Source: Tannerella sp.
Lineage (GTDB): Bacteria > Bacteroidota > Bacteroidia > Bacteroidales > Tannerellaceae
Length of the DNA: 18,598 nucleotides
Assembly (NCBI GenBank): GCA_031283785.1
Contig: JAITBC010000334.1
Location: 1-18,598, forward strand
Direction: 5' to 3'
The notes beneath the pieces are model-generated. The model was not told the origin of the DNA and did no database searches. It saw only the letters and a list, made by a program, of their open reading frames with translations. Position numbers and translations under genes: made by a program. How positions within the stretch are numbered: the stretch's first letter is position 1; each line of letters starts with the position of its first letter. Below are positions 1 through 7,690 of this stretch, in pieces.

Positions 1-926
1 TTTTCCAGCCCTTTTGGAAATACCATGCCGACAAATACTTTCCCGGCCTTTTCACTTTCGGGTTCTTCCATGATGATAGCCGCCGTTCCCTTTTCCGTAT
101 AGGCCGAGAACGCATCGTCGTCTTTCATACGTTTTACCAGTCCGGCAGCGACGGTTAACGTGTCTTCGACGCTATATTCCTGTATTACTTTCGTCAGTTG
201 CGTTCCGGCGTCAATTGAGAATATCCGGCTTTCGCCGAAAGTTCTTTCGCCGACGGTGATATTTTTATATGTCAGTTTAAAAGTAGTACGTAAAGGTCCG
301 TTTTCAAATATCTCCTGACTTACAAAATTTTCGTTCAGCGTCAGTACGTCGTTTTCAAACGGAGCCATCATACCTCCCCCCAGCGTACGCCCTACTTTAT
401 AATCGTCAAGTCCTTCGCCGTGATCATCGTGATAAGAGCGGATCCCGGCCAAGTCGTCTTTGTACCATTTGTCGATTATCAGGTCGCTCGTTCGTTTGTA
501 CCAAAAATCCAGCCCGTTGCTCGGGCCGTCGACGACAATAAGGGCAGGCCCGTATATGCGGAATGCTACGCGGTCGTTTTCCCAGGCAAAATCATCTTTG
601 CGTTCGGTAATGAAACGGGCGTATACTTCCGGCCGGAAAATTTGCGGTTCGCCTGTTTTTATCGTATACGAGAGTGTCTCTCCCGCTTTTATATCCGTTA
701 GAAATATCAGTTTGCCGTCGTACGTTATTTGCGACGGAATGATTTCCCCATGTTGATTCGTTACGATATACGCCTTTCCGGCAGGAAGGTTCATTAATTC
801 TTTTACCGGTATTTCTACCATTTCGGAACGGTCGAAGTCCATTGGATTTTCTACCGTTATATTCAAATCGGGATTACATGATATCAACCAGGCGACGGTT
901 GAAATTAAACAGAAATATTTTTTCAT
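1..926 (-). CDS. DUF4861 family lipoprotein (partial, C-terminus beyond window)
   Basis: Reading the minus strand from the ATG at 926 gives an open frame of 308 codons that runs off the left edge. The N-terminus is a lysine pair, a hydrophobic stretch and a lipobox-like LISC with Cys17, so a periplasm- or surface-facing lipoprotein is likely. The body contains the segment FAWENDRVAFRIYGPAL (about residues 112-128), followed by a GLDFWYKR and a HGEGLDDYKVG segment, which I associate with the DUF4861 family. From memory, DUF4861 proteins sit in polysaccharide-utilisation clusters next to kduI and glycan lyases or hydrolases; their biochemical role is not established to my knowledge. Its start is 32 bp after the kduI stop and there is no obvious promoter between, so cotranscription with kduI is inferred. 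The family call rests on motif recognition. Confidence 0.8.
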   Translation of the reverse strand, partial: MKKYFCLISTVAWLISCNPDLNITVENPMDFDRSEMVEIPVKELMNLPAGKAYIVTNQHGEIIPSQITYDGKLIFLTDIKAGETLSYTIKTGEPQIFRPEVYARFITERKDDFAWENDRVAFRIYGPALIVVDGPSNGLDFWYKRTSDLIIDKWYKDDLAGIRSYHDDHGEGLDDYKVGRTLGGGMMAPFENDVLTLNENFVSQEIFENGPLRTTFKLTYKNITVGERTFGESRIFSIDAGTQLTKVIQEYSVEDTLTVAAGLVKRMKDDDAFSAYTEKGTAAIIMEEPESEKAGKVFVGMVFPKGLE

Positions 927-958
927 GTTACTTGTGTACATTAATATTAATAATCATT

Positions 959-1801
959 CTATCGGAGTTTATCTGCAGTAAATGTGTCCATATCATCATA
1001 ATCAAGATTTTCGCCGCACATAGCCCAAATAAAAGTGTAGTTACTTGTCCCGGCAGCGGAATGAATAGACCACGAAGGTGAGATGACGGCCTGTTCGTTT
1101 GCCATAAAAACATGTCTCGTTTCCTGAGGTTGCCCCATGAAATGGCATACCGCCTGAAGTTCCGGGATTCTGAAGTAAAAATAAGCTTCCATCCTGCGGG
1201 AATGTGTATGGGGGGGCATCGTATTCCATACGCTCCCTTCTTTAATCTCCGTCAATCCCATCTGCAATTGGCAGCATGGCACTATTTCATTAAGTATCAA
1301 CTGGTTTAATGTTCTTTCGTTGGATAAAGCTTTAACGCCTAATTCACGTGTGCGGCGTTTCTCGCCGGTGATCGCCACTGTCGGGTATGCCGTATGCGCC
1401 GGCGAAGATGCAAAATAGAATTTTGCAGGTTTCGCCGCATCTTTGCTTTTGAAAATCACATTTTTAGCACCTCGTCCGACATATAAAGTATCTTTGTATG
1501 CCATTCCGAACTCTTTTCCGTCGACGGATACGATACCTTCGTTTTCTATACAAACGATACCTGCTTCACGCCGTTCGCAAAAATATTCGGAACGAATCAG
1601 GTCGACTGTTTCAAGCGTCAGGCTCTCGTTTACCGGAAGCGCCCCACCGATAATCAGGCGGTCATTGTGGGTATAAACCATTATTACTTCATCGGCACTA
1701 AACAATCTTTCCACCAAAAATTCATTTCTTAATTGCGTTGTGTCATAATGCTTTACGTCATCAGGGTGCGTTCCCCATCGTTCTTCAATCGTTGTTTTCA
1801 T
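959..1801 (-). CDS. kduI: 5-dehydro-4-deoxy-D-glucuronate isomerase (KduI)
   Basis: This 280-residue protein has the normal KduI length and starts with the characteristic METHOD-like block around ERWGTHPDDVKHYDT. KduI converts 5-keto-4-deoxyuronate, released from unsaturated uronates of pectin or glycosaminoglycans, to 3-deoxy-D-glycero-2,5-hexodiulosonate, feeding KduD and then KDG catabolism in the cytoplasm. The cupin-type metal ligands are visible as His198, His200 and Glu205 in a PPHTHSRRME segment, with His247 in WSIHSAAG. The gene is followed 32 bp later by the DUF4861 gene, suggesting the edge of a pectin/uronate cluster. Upstream, only a weak -7-like TACCTTTA (minus strand, 1839-1846) without a matching -33 box is seen, so its promoter is uncertain. 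The gene is divergent from the nucleotidyltransferase gene at 1975. Confidence 0.96.
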   Translation of the reverse strand: MKTTIEERWGTHPDDVKHYDTTQLRNEFLVERLFSADEVIMVYTHNDRLIIGGALPVNESLTLETVDLIRSEYFCERREAGIVCIENEGIVSVDGKEFGMAYKDTLYVGRGAKNVIFKSKDAAKPAKFYFASSPAHTAYPTVAITGEKRRTRELGVKALSNERTLNQLILNEIVPCCQLQMGLTEIKEGSVWNTMPPHTHSRRMEAYFYFRIPELQAVCHFMGQPQETRHVFMANEQAVISPSWSIHSAAGTSNYTFIWAMCGENLDYDDMDTFTADKLR

Positions 1802-1920
1802 ATTAAATATTGATTAATTATTCATAAATATCAGTCGGTAAAGGTACAAAAAAAATACGAATGGAAAATATATATATGCAGAAAAAATTATTTCGGCAGA
1901 CTGCTATTTCAATTCTTTTT

Positions 1921-1951
1921 TTTGCATTCCTCCCAACTTGCATTATCTTTG
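1921..1951 (+). promoter_or_regulatory. Bacteroidota-type promoter for the nucleotidyltransferase-rmlA unit
   Basis: TTTG at 1921-1924 (-33 box), a 19-bp spacer, and TATCTTTG at 1944-1951 (-7 box) match the Bacteroidota housekeeping-sigma consensus exactly. Transcription would start near 1958, about 17 nt before the ATG at 1975. This position argues against the in-frame upstream ATG at 1861. Confidence 0.8.
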
Positions 1952-1974
1952 CCCCTGATATTACAAAGATACGT

Positions 1975-3120
1975 ATGGGGAAAAAAGTTTTTGTGAGTGG
2001 TTGTTACGACATGTTGCACAGCGGCCACATTGCATTTTTTGAGGAAGCTGCGCAATATGGCGATCTGTATGTAGGAATAGGCTCCGATAAGACGATTCAG
2101 GAATTGAAGGCGCGTAAGACGGTAAATAGCGATGTGGAACGCCTGTATATGGTAAGGGCGTTGAAGGCGGTCAAAGATGCATGGATAAATAGCGGAAGCG
2201 GGATTCTTGATTTTGCGGACGATGTAAAACGGCTTAAGCCGGATATCTTTTTTGTGAACAGAGATGGTCATTCGCCGGCAAAAGAGCGGTTCTGTGAAGA
2301 ACTCGGTATCAGCTATGTGGTGAGCAAGCGTGTGCCTCACAGCGGACTGCCTGTGCGTTCGACAACGGCTTTGCGTAAAGAGTGCCTTATACCTTATCGG
2401 ATTGATTTAGCCGGAGGATGGTTGGATCAGCCATTTGTGAATAAATATTATCCCGGGTCGGTCATCACGATTTCCATTGAGCCGGATTATGAGTTTAATG
2501 ATCGTAGCGGAATGTCGACGAGTTCGCGTAAGAAAGCTATCGAATTGTGGCATACGGATATTCCTGATGGGGATAAGGAAAAGCTTGCCCGTACTTTATT
2601 TTGCTTTGAGAATCCTCCCGGGACAAAATACGTGAGCGGTTCGCAGGATTCGTTAGGAATTGTAATGCCGGGTTTGAATCGTTTTTTTTATAATAACAAT
2701 TACTGGCCGGAGAAAATCGACCGGGTAAAAGATCATGAACTCTTGTCGTGGATGGAGCAGCACCTCTGGCTTGTTCCTCTTTATCCGCGGGTAGAAGATT
2801 TCGATGTTCTTGCCGATACGTTTATCGACAGGGAAAGGGCGAGGGCTTTGAGCGTGGCGTCGGATACATGCTGGAACGCAATTCTTCGTAAAGATGCCGA
2901 AGCATGGGGACGTGCATCGGTTGCAAGCTTTGAAGCACAGTTGAGAATGTTTCCGAAGATGGTTACCGAAGATGTCCTCAACACTTTGGAACAGTATCAA
3001 TCACACGTGTTGGGCTGGAAGCTTTCGGGCGCCGGAGGAGGCGGCTATTTTGTTTTTATAAATGAAACGCCCGTTAATAATGCTATTCAAATACGTATTA
3101 GAAGAGAACGTATTGAATGA
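1975..3120 (+). CDS. HxGH nucleotidyltransferase fused to a GHMP-kinase-like domain
   Basis: A 381-residue two-domain protein. Residues 1-135 are a cytidylyltransferase-like domain: KKVFVSGCYDMLHSGH carries the nucleotide-binding HSGH (15-18), and VRSTTALR (127-134) stands where the family's ISST motif normally lies. Residues 138-381 resemble GHMP small-molecule kinases: IPYRIDLAGGWLDQPF (139-154) matches the start of sugar GHMP kinases, GSQDSLGIVMPGLNRF (222-237) matches the QD-containing motif of heptose-type kinases, and GAGGGG (352-357) is the C-terminal glycine motif. The usual GLGSSSA ATP loop is only weakly represented by GMSTSS (179-184) and lies unusually close to motif 1. An activated-sugar or polyol nucleotide role is inferred; the substrate is unknown. 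Start 1975 is chosen because MGKKVFVSG is the normal domain start and a promoter lies at 1921-1951. rmlA follows after 18 bp. Confidence 0.82.
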   Translation: MGKKVFVSGCYDMLHSGHIAFFEEAAQYGDLYVGIGSDKTIQELKARKTVNSDVERLYMVRALKAVKDAWINSGSGILDFADDVKRLKPDIFFVNRDGHSPAKERFCEELGISYVVSKRVPHSGLPVRSTTALRKECLIPYRIDLAGGWLDQPFVNKYYPGSVITISIEPDYEFNDRSGMSTSSRKKAIELWHTDIPDGDKEKLARTLFCFENPPGTKYVSGSQDSLGIVMPGLNRFFYNNNYWPEKIDRVKDHELLSWMEQHLWLVPLYPRVEDFDVLADTFIDRERARALSVASDTCWNAILRKDAEAWGRASVASFEAQLRMFPKMVTEDVLNTLEQYQSHVLGWKLSGAGGGGYFVFINETPVNNAIQIRIRRERIE

Positions 3121-3138
3121 AAAAATATATAAAGTAAG

Positions 3139-4008
3139 ATGAAAGGAATTGTTTTAGCCGGAGGTTCCGGCACACGTTTATATCCGATAACAAAAGGTAT
3201 TTCCAAGCAAATGCTTCCTGTTTATGATAAGCCGATGATTTATTATCCGATATCGGTTCTGATGCTTGCGGATATACGTGAAATACTGATTATCTCAACG
3301 CCTCGTGATTTGCCGGGATTTCGCCGTCTTTTCGGTGACGGGGAAAATTTCGGCGTTCGTTTTGAATATGCGGAACAGCCTTCGCCCGACGGTTTAGCCC
3401 AGGCATTTATTATCGGCTCCGATTTTGTGGGAGACGATGACGTTTGCCTTGTTTTGGGCGATAATATTTTTTATGGACAGAGCTTTTCGATGATGCTTAA
3501 AGATGCGGTTGAGAACGTGAAACAGCGCAAGGCGACCGTATTCGGTTATTATGTAAACGATCCGGCGCGTTATGGCGTTGCCTCTTTCGACAGTGACGGC
3601 AATATCCTGAGTATCGAGGAGAAACCGCAGCAACCGAAGTCAAATTATGCAGTCGTCGGCCTTTATTTTTATCCCAATAGAGTGCTGGATGTTGCACGCC
3701 GGATTAAACCGTCTGCCCGTGGCGAGTTGGAAATCACGGCGGTAAATCAAGTTTTTCTTGATGATAATTCATTGAAAATTAAAATATTAGGGCGAGGATT
3801 TGCATGGCTGGATACCGGTACTCATGAGGCATTGTCCGAAGCTTCCAATTTCGTCGAGGTGATAGAGCGTCGGCAGGGATTGAAAATTGCTTGTCTTGAA
3901 GAAATTGCATATCACAAGAAATGGATTGATTCGGATATGTTAAAAAAAATAGCTCAACCGATGATCCACAATCCATATGGTCAATATTTGATGAAGCTGA
4001 TAGAATAA
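3139..4008 (+). CDS. rmlA: Glucose-1-phosphate thymidylyltransferase (RmlA)
   Basis: A 289-residue protein of normal RmlA length. It makes dTDP-glucose from dTTP and glucose-1-phosphate, the first committed step towards dTDP-L-rhamnose and other deoxysugars of cell-surface glycans, in the cytoplasm. Visible motifs are the N-terminal nucleotide-binding loop [11 protein letters not shown] (6-16), [12 protein letters not shown] (26-37), LGDNIFYG with metal-binding Asp108, IEEKP (159-163) and WLDTGTH (223-229). No rmlB, rmlC or rmlD is nearby, so the rest of the pathway must be elsewhere. The gene lies 18 bp after the nucleotidyltransferase/GHMP gene with no promoter between, so the two are probably one transcript. 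The end of the gene is imperfectly duplicated downstream (3991-4036). Confidence 0.97.
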   Translation: MKGIVLAGGSGTRLYPITKGISKQMLPVYDKPMIYYPISVLMLADIREILIISTPRDLPGFRRLFGDGENFGVRFEYAEQPSPDGLAQAFIIGSDFVGDDDVCLVLGDNIFYGQSFSMMLKDAVENVKQRKATVFGYYVNDPARYGVASFDSDGNILSIEEKPQQPKSNYAVVGLYFYPNRVLDVARRIKPSARGELEITAVNQVFLDDNSLKIKILGRGFAWLDTGTHEALSEASNFVEVIERRQGLKIACLEEIAYHKKWIDSDMLKKIAQPMIHNPYGQYLMKLIE

Positions 4009-4036
4009 TTTTGATGGAAGCGATAGAATAATAAAG
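3991..4036 (+). repeat. Imperfect 23-bp tandem duplication of the rmlA end
   Basis: Bases 3991-4013 (the last codons and stop of rmlA) are followed directly by a near copy at 4014-4036. Both copies contain GATAGAATAAT. The second copy reads as M-E-A-I-E-stop beside the genuine M-K-L-I-E-stop. It looks like a small replication slippage event with no coding effect. Confidence 0.6.
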
Positions 4037-4125
4037 AAGATTGACAGATTAATAAATTAATAGATGTCGTTTTATGACATAATAGAGTTCTTAATATAAG
4101 AAAGGGTAAAAAAAAAAGCATTTCA

Positions 4126-4157
4126 TTTGTTATAATTGAAAATTACGATTATCTTTG
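4126..4157 (+). promoter_or_regulatory. Bacteroidota-type promoter for the OmpA-family gene
   Basis: TTTG at 4126-4129, a 20-bp spacer and TATCTTTG at 4150-4157 are a full consensus match. The start site would be near 4164, giving a leader of about 60 nt before the ATG at 4227. This excludes the in-frame ATG at 4155, which lies within the -7 box. The stretch between rmlA and this promoter holds only AT-rich DNA, the small duplication and a weak hairpin (4064-4080). Confidence 0.85.
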
Positions 4158-4226
4158 CATCTTAATTTATTAAGTGATCTTATCAAACTGAGAGTAGAGA
4201 ATATTGTTAAATTAAAATGTATAGTT

Positions 4227-5390
4227 ATGAAAACGAAGGTTTTACTGTTAGCTTTTTTATGTGGTGTAATGATGTCGATTTCTGCACAAGTATATCAGCC
4301 TCAGGTTGGATTTAGTACGGAAAACGGGTCTAAAGTAAATTTTAAGAAGAATAAAGCGGGAGACAACTGGTTTATTTCTCTTGGAGGTGGCGCAAGCGTG
4401 TTTCTTGGCGATCAAAACAATGACGCCGGTTTTGGTGATCGTGTTAATTGGGCTGCAGGTCTTTCTGTAGGTAAATGGTATAATCCGTATCTGGCATATC
4501 GTTTGCAAATCAACGGAGGGCAGTTGAATAACTTCTCAAATTTGTATGGTGTGTCGGGGCTTTCCAATCAAGACTTTTTATATGGCAACGCTCATGTAGA
4601 TGTCATGTTGGATCTCACAAATTACTGGGCTCCTTACAATGAGAAAAAAGTAGTTCGTTTTATACCGTTTGTCGGCGTCGGTTATGCGATTCGTCCGGCT
4701 AAAACCGTAGATGGTTTTGAATTTAAACGTTCGGAATCTCCTTCGGTCAATTTAGGTGTTCATATTCCATTTCGTTTGAGCGAACGTGTTGACTTGTTCC
4801 TCGAAGGCGAATACAGCATCTACAACGAACAATTTAACCGTACGGATATGGGACATGAAGAAGACCGCGTAGGTCAGGCTTTGTTAGGGTTAAACTTTAA
4901 GTTGGGCAGAACGAATTTTGAAGTTATTGAACCGATGGATTATGAACTGTTGAATGACTTGAATTCGCAGATTAATTCTTTGCGTGCACAGAATGACGAA
5001 TTAAGCAAACGTCCGGTGTCATGTCCGGAATGTCCGAAAGTTGAGCCGGTTGTAGAACATAGAGAAAGCATGAAGAACGTAGTATTCTTCCGCCTGAACA
5101 GTTCCGTTATTGACAAAAATCAGGAAGGTAACATCTTTAATACTGCCGAATATGCAAAGAAACATAATCTGCCGGTTGTGGTTGTAGGATATGCAGATAA
5201 GAAAACCGGTACGGCCGATTATAATCAGGGCTTGTCCGAAAGACGCGCCAAAACTGTTGCAAAGAGACTTACCGAACAGTATGGAATCCCTACGGAAAAG
5301 ATTTCTATTGAATGGAAGGGTGATACGCAGCAACCTTATGAAATTAATAATTGGAATCGTGTAGTTATTATGGATACAAACCGGAAATAA
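4227..5390 (+). CDS. OmpA-family outer membrane protein with peptidoglycan-binding domain
   Basis: A 387-residue protein starting at the ATG at 4227, which gives a clean signal peptide (MKTKVLLLAF... SISA cut before Gln21). Residues of about 45-240 are rich in alternating aromatic and glycine segments ending in LGLNFKLG, consistent with an eight-stranded outer membrane barrel. A short coiled-coil-like linker (LLNDLNSQINSLRAQNDEL) and a CPECP segment follow. The C-terminal OmpA-like domain covers about 282-385; Asp324 (VGYAD) and Arg340 (LSERRAKTV) correspond to the peptidoglycan-contacting Asp and Arg of E. coli OmpA. It should tether the outer membrane to the wall. It has its own consensus promoter and a strong terminator, so it is monocistronic and probably highly expressed. 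It resembles the major OmpA proteins of Bacteroides and Porphyromonas; the exact orthologue is not determined. Confidence 0.93.
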   Translation: MKTKVLLLAFLCGVMMSISAQVYQPQVGFSTENGSKVNFKKNKAGDNWFISLGGGASVFLGDQNNDAGFGDRVNWAAGLSVGKWYNPYLAYRLQINGGQLNNFSNLYGVSGLSNQDFLYGNAHVDVMLDLTNYWAPYNEKKVVRFIPFVGVGYAIRPAKTVDGFEFKRSESPSVNLGVHIPFRLSERVDLFLEGEYSIYNEQFNRTDMGHEEDRVGQALLGLNFKLGRTNFEVIEPMDYELLNDLNSQINSLRAQNDELSKRPVSCPECPKVEPVVEHRESMKNVVFFRLNSSVIDKNQEGNIFNTAEYAKKHNLPVVVVGYADKKTGTADYNQGLSERRAKTVAKRLTEQYGIPTEKISIEWKGDTQQPYEINNWNRVVIMDTNRK

Positions 5391-5411
5391 ATTGCACTTT
5401 TCCCGAATGGT

Positions 5412-5448
5412 AAAAAAAGGTCGGTGGTTTTTACCATCGACCTTTTTT
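5412..5448 (+). terminator. Rho-independent terminator after the OmpA-family gene
   Basis: A 10-bp stem (5419-5428 with 5433-5442, one G-T pair) closes a TTTT loop and is followed by six T at 5443-5448. A run of seven A at 5412-5418 precedes the stem, so the element could also stop minus-strand transcripts. It begins about 20 bp after the stop codon. Confidence 0.92.
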
Positions 5449-5502
5449 ACCGTCAACCTTTTTTTATCCTGTCCGAAAATGATTTTTTCCGGGAAGTATT
5501 TG

Positions 5503-5510
5503 TATATTTG
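5503..5510 (+). promoter_or_regulatory. Probable -7 box for the lsrF-like gene
   Basis: TATATTTG at 5503-5510 matches the TAnnTTTG -7 consensus and lies 27 bp before the ATG at 5538 and downstream of the OmpA terminator. No TTTG occurs at the usual -33 distance, only a T run at 5483-5488, so the promoter is weaker than its neighbours or depends on an activator. Confidence 0.5.
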
Positions 5511-5537
5511 TGGGATAAAACTATAAATTTGACGATT

Positions 5538-6410
5538 ATGACTAAAAATGAAAAAAAGTCAGACAAAAATGAAGAGTTGAACATGGCCGGCATGTTTGAT
5601 AACAAATCTTTTTTTCTTAAAGGATCGGATAATATGAGTTGGGGAATGAAAAATCGAATGAGCCGCATCTTTAACCCCAAGACCGGACGGACGGTTATGC
5701 TTGCTTTCGACCACGGCTCAATCCTGGAGTTCACGGACGGGTTAGACCGGCTGGATGTTTCCGTACAGCCTCTTATCCGTTTTACGGATTCTATCATGTG
5801 TACGCGTGGAGCCGTGCGCTCCGTAGTCCCTCCAACCTCCCGCAAGCCGGTGTGTTTACGCTTCTCGGCCGCATCTACCGAGCTTTCGGAATTAAATGAC
5901 GATTGTATTATAGATATAGTCGATGCTATACGGTTAAATGCTTCGGCACTTGGCGTTACGGTAGTACTGGGCGACAAATATGAAACAAAGACAATCCGGA
6001 ATCTTGTTTTTGCAGCCGACAACGGATACAAATACGATATCCCGGTTATCGGTATCGCTTCTATCAGCAAGCAAGATTGCGATGCCGGTTATTATGCGAT
6101 GCTTGCACGTGTCTGTGCGGAAAACGGCGCAAATATCGTAAAGACTTATTATACGGAAAAAAATTTTCAAAAGGTCATTAATAAATGTCCTGTACCGGTT
6201 ATCGTTGCCGGAGGTAAAAAAATGCCGGAACAAAAGGCGCTGGAGTTTTGTTATCGTGCCATCGATGAAGGGGCTACCGGTATAGATGTGGGGCGTAACG
6301 TGTTCCAGTCGTTATTCCCTGTTGCCATGATTAAAGCTATTTCAGCCATTGTTCATGATAATCTGTTACCCGATGACGCCTATCAGTTATACCGCGAATT
6401 GTCATCTTAG
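5538..6410 (+). CDS. lsrF: LsrF-like class I aldolase/thiolase (DhnA family)
   Basis: This 290-residue protein closely resembles E. coli LsrF, the 3-hydroxy-5-phosphonooxypentane-2,4-dione thiolase of AI-2 breakdown, over its whole length (291 residues in E. coli, as I recall). Shared blocks are SWGMKNRMSRIFNPKTGRTVMLAFDHG (34-60, given here by position), MCTRGAVRSVVPP (87-99), IVKTYYTEKNF (200-210) with the probable Schiff-base Lys202, and VAGGKKMPEQKALE (223-236). The ATG at 5538 is chosen because it follows the -7 box and gives the family length; an in-frame ATG at 5424 lies inside the upstream terminator, and 5583 is a shorter alternative. No lsrACDBGKR homologue is adjacent, so a role in AI-2 catabolism is unproven. 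A fructose-bisphosphate-aldolase-like activity on another phosphorylated sugar is possible. The next gene starts 47 bp later and is likely cotranscribed. Confidence 0.85.
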   Translation: MTKNEKKSDKNEELNMAGMFDNKSFFLKGSDNMSWGMKNRMSRIFNPKTGRTVMLAFDHGSILEFTDGLDRLDVSVQPLIRFTDSIMCTRGAVRSVVPPTSRKPVCLRFSAASTELSELNDDCIIDIVDAIRLNASALGVTVVLGDKYETKTIRNLVFAADNGYKYDIPVIGIASISKQDCDAGYYAMLARVCAENGANIVKTYYTEKNFQKVINKCPVPVIVAGGKKMPEQKALEFCYRAIDEGATGIDVGRNVFQSLFPVAMIKAISAIVHDNLLPDDAYQLYRELSS

Positions 6411-6457
6411 AAAAAAGGAGAAGTTTGGAACATTAGAAAATTAAACATTGCACACAC

Positions 6458-7690
6458 ATGAAATATAAAATGATCGTGCTGGATGTCGACGGCACATTAC
6501 TCAATAATGATAAAATTGTTACAGCCCGTATGCGGACTACGTTAATAAAAGTGCAACAGATGGGAATAAGTCTCGTTTTGGCTTCAGGACGTCCTACTTA
6601 TGGCGTTCTTCCTTTAGCAAAAGAGCTTGAACTGGATAAGAACGGAGGATATATCCTCTCATATAACGGCGGACAGATTATTAATATGCAAACCGGCGAG
6701 TTGTTGTTCGAAAAGCGCATAAACTCCGAGATGATACCTTATCTGGAAAGAAAATCGAGAAAAGCCGGATTTGATATTTTTACTTATCATGAAGGTGTGA
6801 TTTATACGAATAACGCCTCTAATGAGTATATTATTCAGGAGGCGGAGTTGAATGAAATGCAGCTCAGGGAGGTTGAGTATCTATCGGGAACCGTCGACTT
6901 TTCTCCATGTAAATGTATGATTGTCGGCAACGACGAAAATGCTCTGGTCGACCTCGAAAAGCACTGGAAAAAGAGGCTGGCGGGCGAACTGGATGTCTTC
7001 CGGTCGGAATCATATTTCCTTGAAGTAGTTCCTCCTTTTATTGATAAAGCCAATACACTTAACATGTTACTCGAAAAGCTCGGATTTGAGGCTCAGGATA
7101 TTATTGCAATTGGTGACGGCGTCTGCGACGTTACGATGATACAATCGGCCGGGCTTGGAATAGCGATGGGGAATGCGCAGGAATCCGTCAAGGCATGTGC
7201 CGATTATGTAACATTGACAAATGATGAAGATGGCGTAGCCGTAGCTGTTGAAAAAATTATCATTTCCGAAATCCGTCCGGCAGAGATCCCGTTAGATCAG
7301 TTGAACGAATCGGCCAGGCATGCATTGATGGGGAATCTCGGCATTCAATATACATATGCTTCGGAAGATCGGGTCGAAGCGACGATGCCTGTTGACGAAC
7401 GTACGCGTCAGCCGTTCGGCATTTTGCACGGCGGCGCTACATTGGCATTAGCCGAAACCGTAGCCGGCCTTGGCTCGCTGATACTCTGTAAACCTGATGA
7501 GATAACTGTCGGGATGCAGATTAGCGGTAATCATTTGTCGTCGGCTCACGAAGGTGATACTGTCCGCGCAGTAGGTACCATTATCCACAGAGGACGTTCG
7601 TCGCATGTCTGGAATGTTGACGTATTCACTTCGACGGACAAGCTGGTATCGTCAGTCCGTGTTGTGAACAGCATATTGAAAAAACGATAA
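6458..7690 (+). CDS. Fused Cof-type HAD phosphatase and hotdog acyl-CoA thioesterase
   Basis: A 410-residue fusion. Residues 1-270 form a HAD phosphatase with a C2 cap (Cof type): nucleophile motif DVDGT with Asp9 and Asp11, ASGRP (42-46, Ser43), Lys197 in DKANTL, and a metal motif GDGVCD (219-224) where the family normally has GDxxND. Residues of about 278-410 are a PaaI/MenI-type hotdog thioesterase with LHGGA (323-327) and the catalytic Glu333 in ALAETVAG. MenI-type enzymes hydrolyse 1,4-dihydroxy-2-naphthoyl-CoA in menaquinone synthesis; that is a plausible but unproven role here. I recall similar HAD-hotdog fusions in Bacteroides, so this is probably lineage-typical, not a sequencing artefact; the linker is in frame and uninterrupted. 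It follows the lsrF-like gene by 47 bp with no clear promoter between. Its phosphatase substrate is unknown. Confidence 0.9.
   Translation: MKYKMIVLDVDGTLLNNDKIVTARMRTTLIKVQQMGISLVLASGRPTYGVLPLAKELELDKNGGYILSYNGGQIINMQTGELLFEKRINSEMIPYLERKSRKAGFDIFTYHEGVIYTNNASNEYIIQEAELNEMQLREVEYLSGTVDFSPCKCMIVGNDENALVDLEKHWKKRLAGELDVFRSESYFLEVVPPFIDKANTLNMLLEKLGFEAQDIIAIGDGVCDVTMIQSAGLGIAMGNAQESVKACADYVTLTNDEDGVAVAVEKIIISEIRPAEIPLDQLNESARHALMGNLGIQYTYASEDRVEATMPVDERTRQPFGILHGGATLALAETVAGLGSLILCKPDEITVGMQISGNHLSSAHEGDTVRAVGTIIHRGRSSHVWNVDVFTSTDKLVSSVRVVNSILKKR

Noticed and set aside
1861..1974. N-terminal extension of the nucleotidyltransferase ORF from the ATG at 1861, which looks like a hydrophobic leader
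   Set aside because: A full consensus promoter (1921-1951) lies inside it and the conserved domain begins at the ATG at 1975; the hydrophobic look comes from T-rich promoter DNA.
1909..2340. 143-codon minus-strand open frame opposite the nucleotidyltransferase
   Set aside because: It overlaps the HSGH-containing coding region and the promoter on the other strand, and shows no recognisable domain.
4064..4080. Small hairpin ATGTC/GACAT between rmlA and the OmpA-family gene
   Set aside because: Five A-T-rich pairs without a T run; too weak to call a terminator.
4155..4226. Upstream start for the OmpA-family gene at 4155
   Set aside because: The ATG overlaps the -7 box, and the ATG at 4227 begins a normal signal peptide.
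5424..5537. Upstream start for the LsrF-like gene at 5424
   Set aside because: It lies inside the terminator of the preceding gene; the extra residues have no homology to LsrF.
5453..6070. 205-codon open frame on the minus strand opposite the LsrF-like gene
   Set aside because: It is a shadow of a clearly conserved plus-strand gene, with no domain, promoter or plausible composition.
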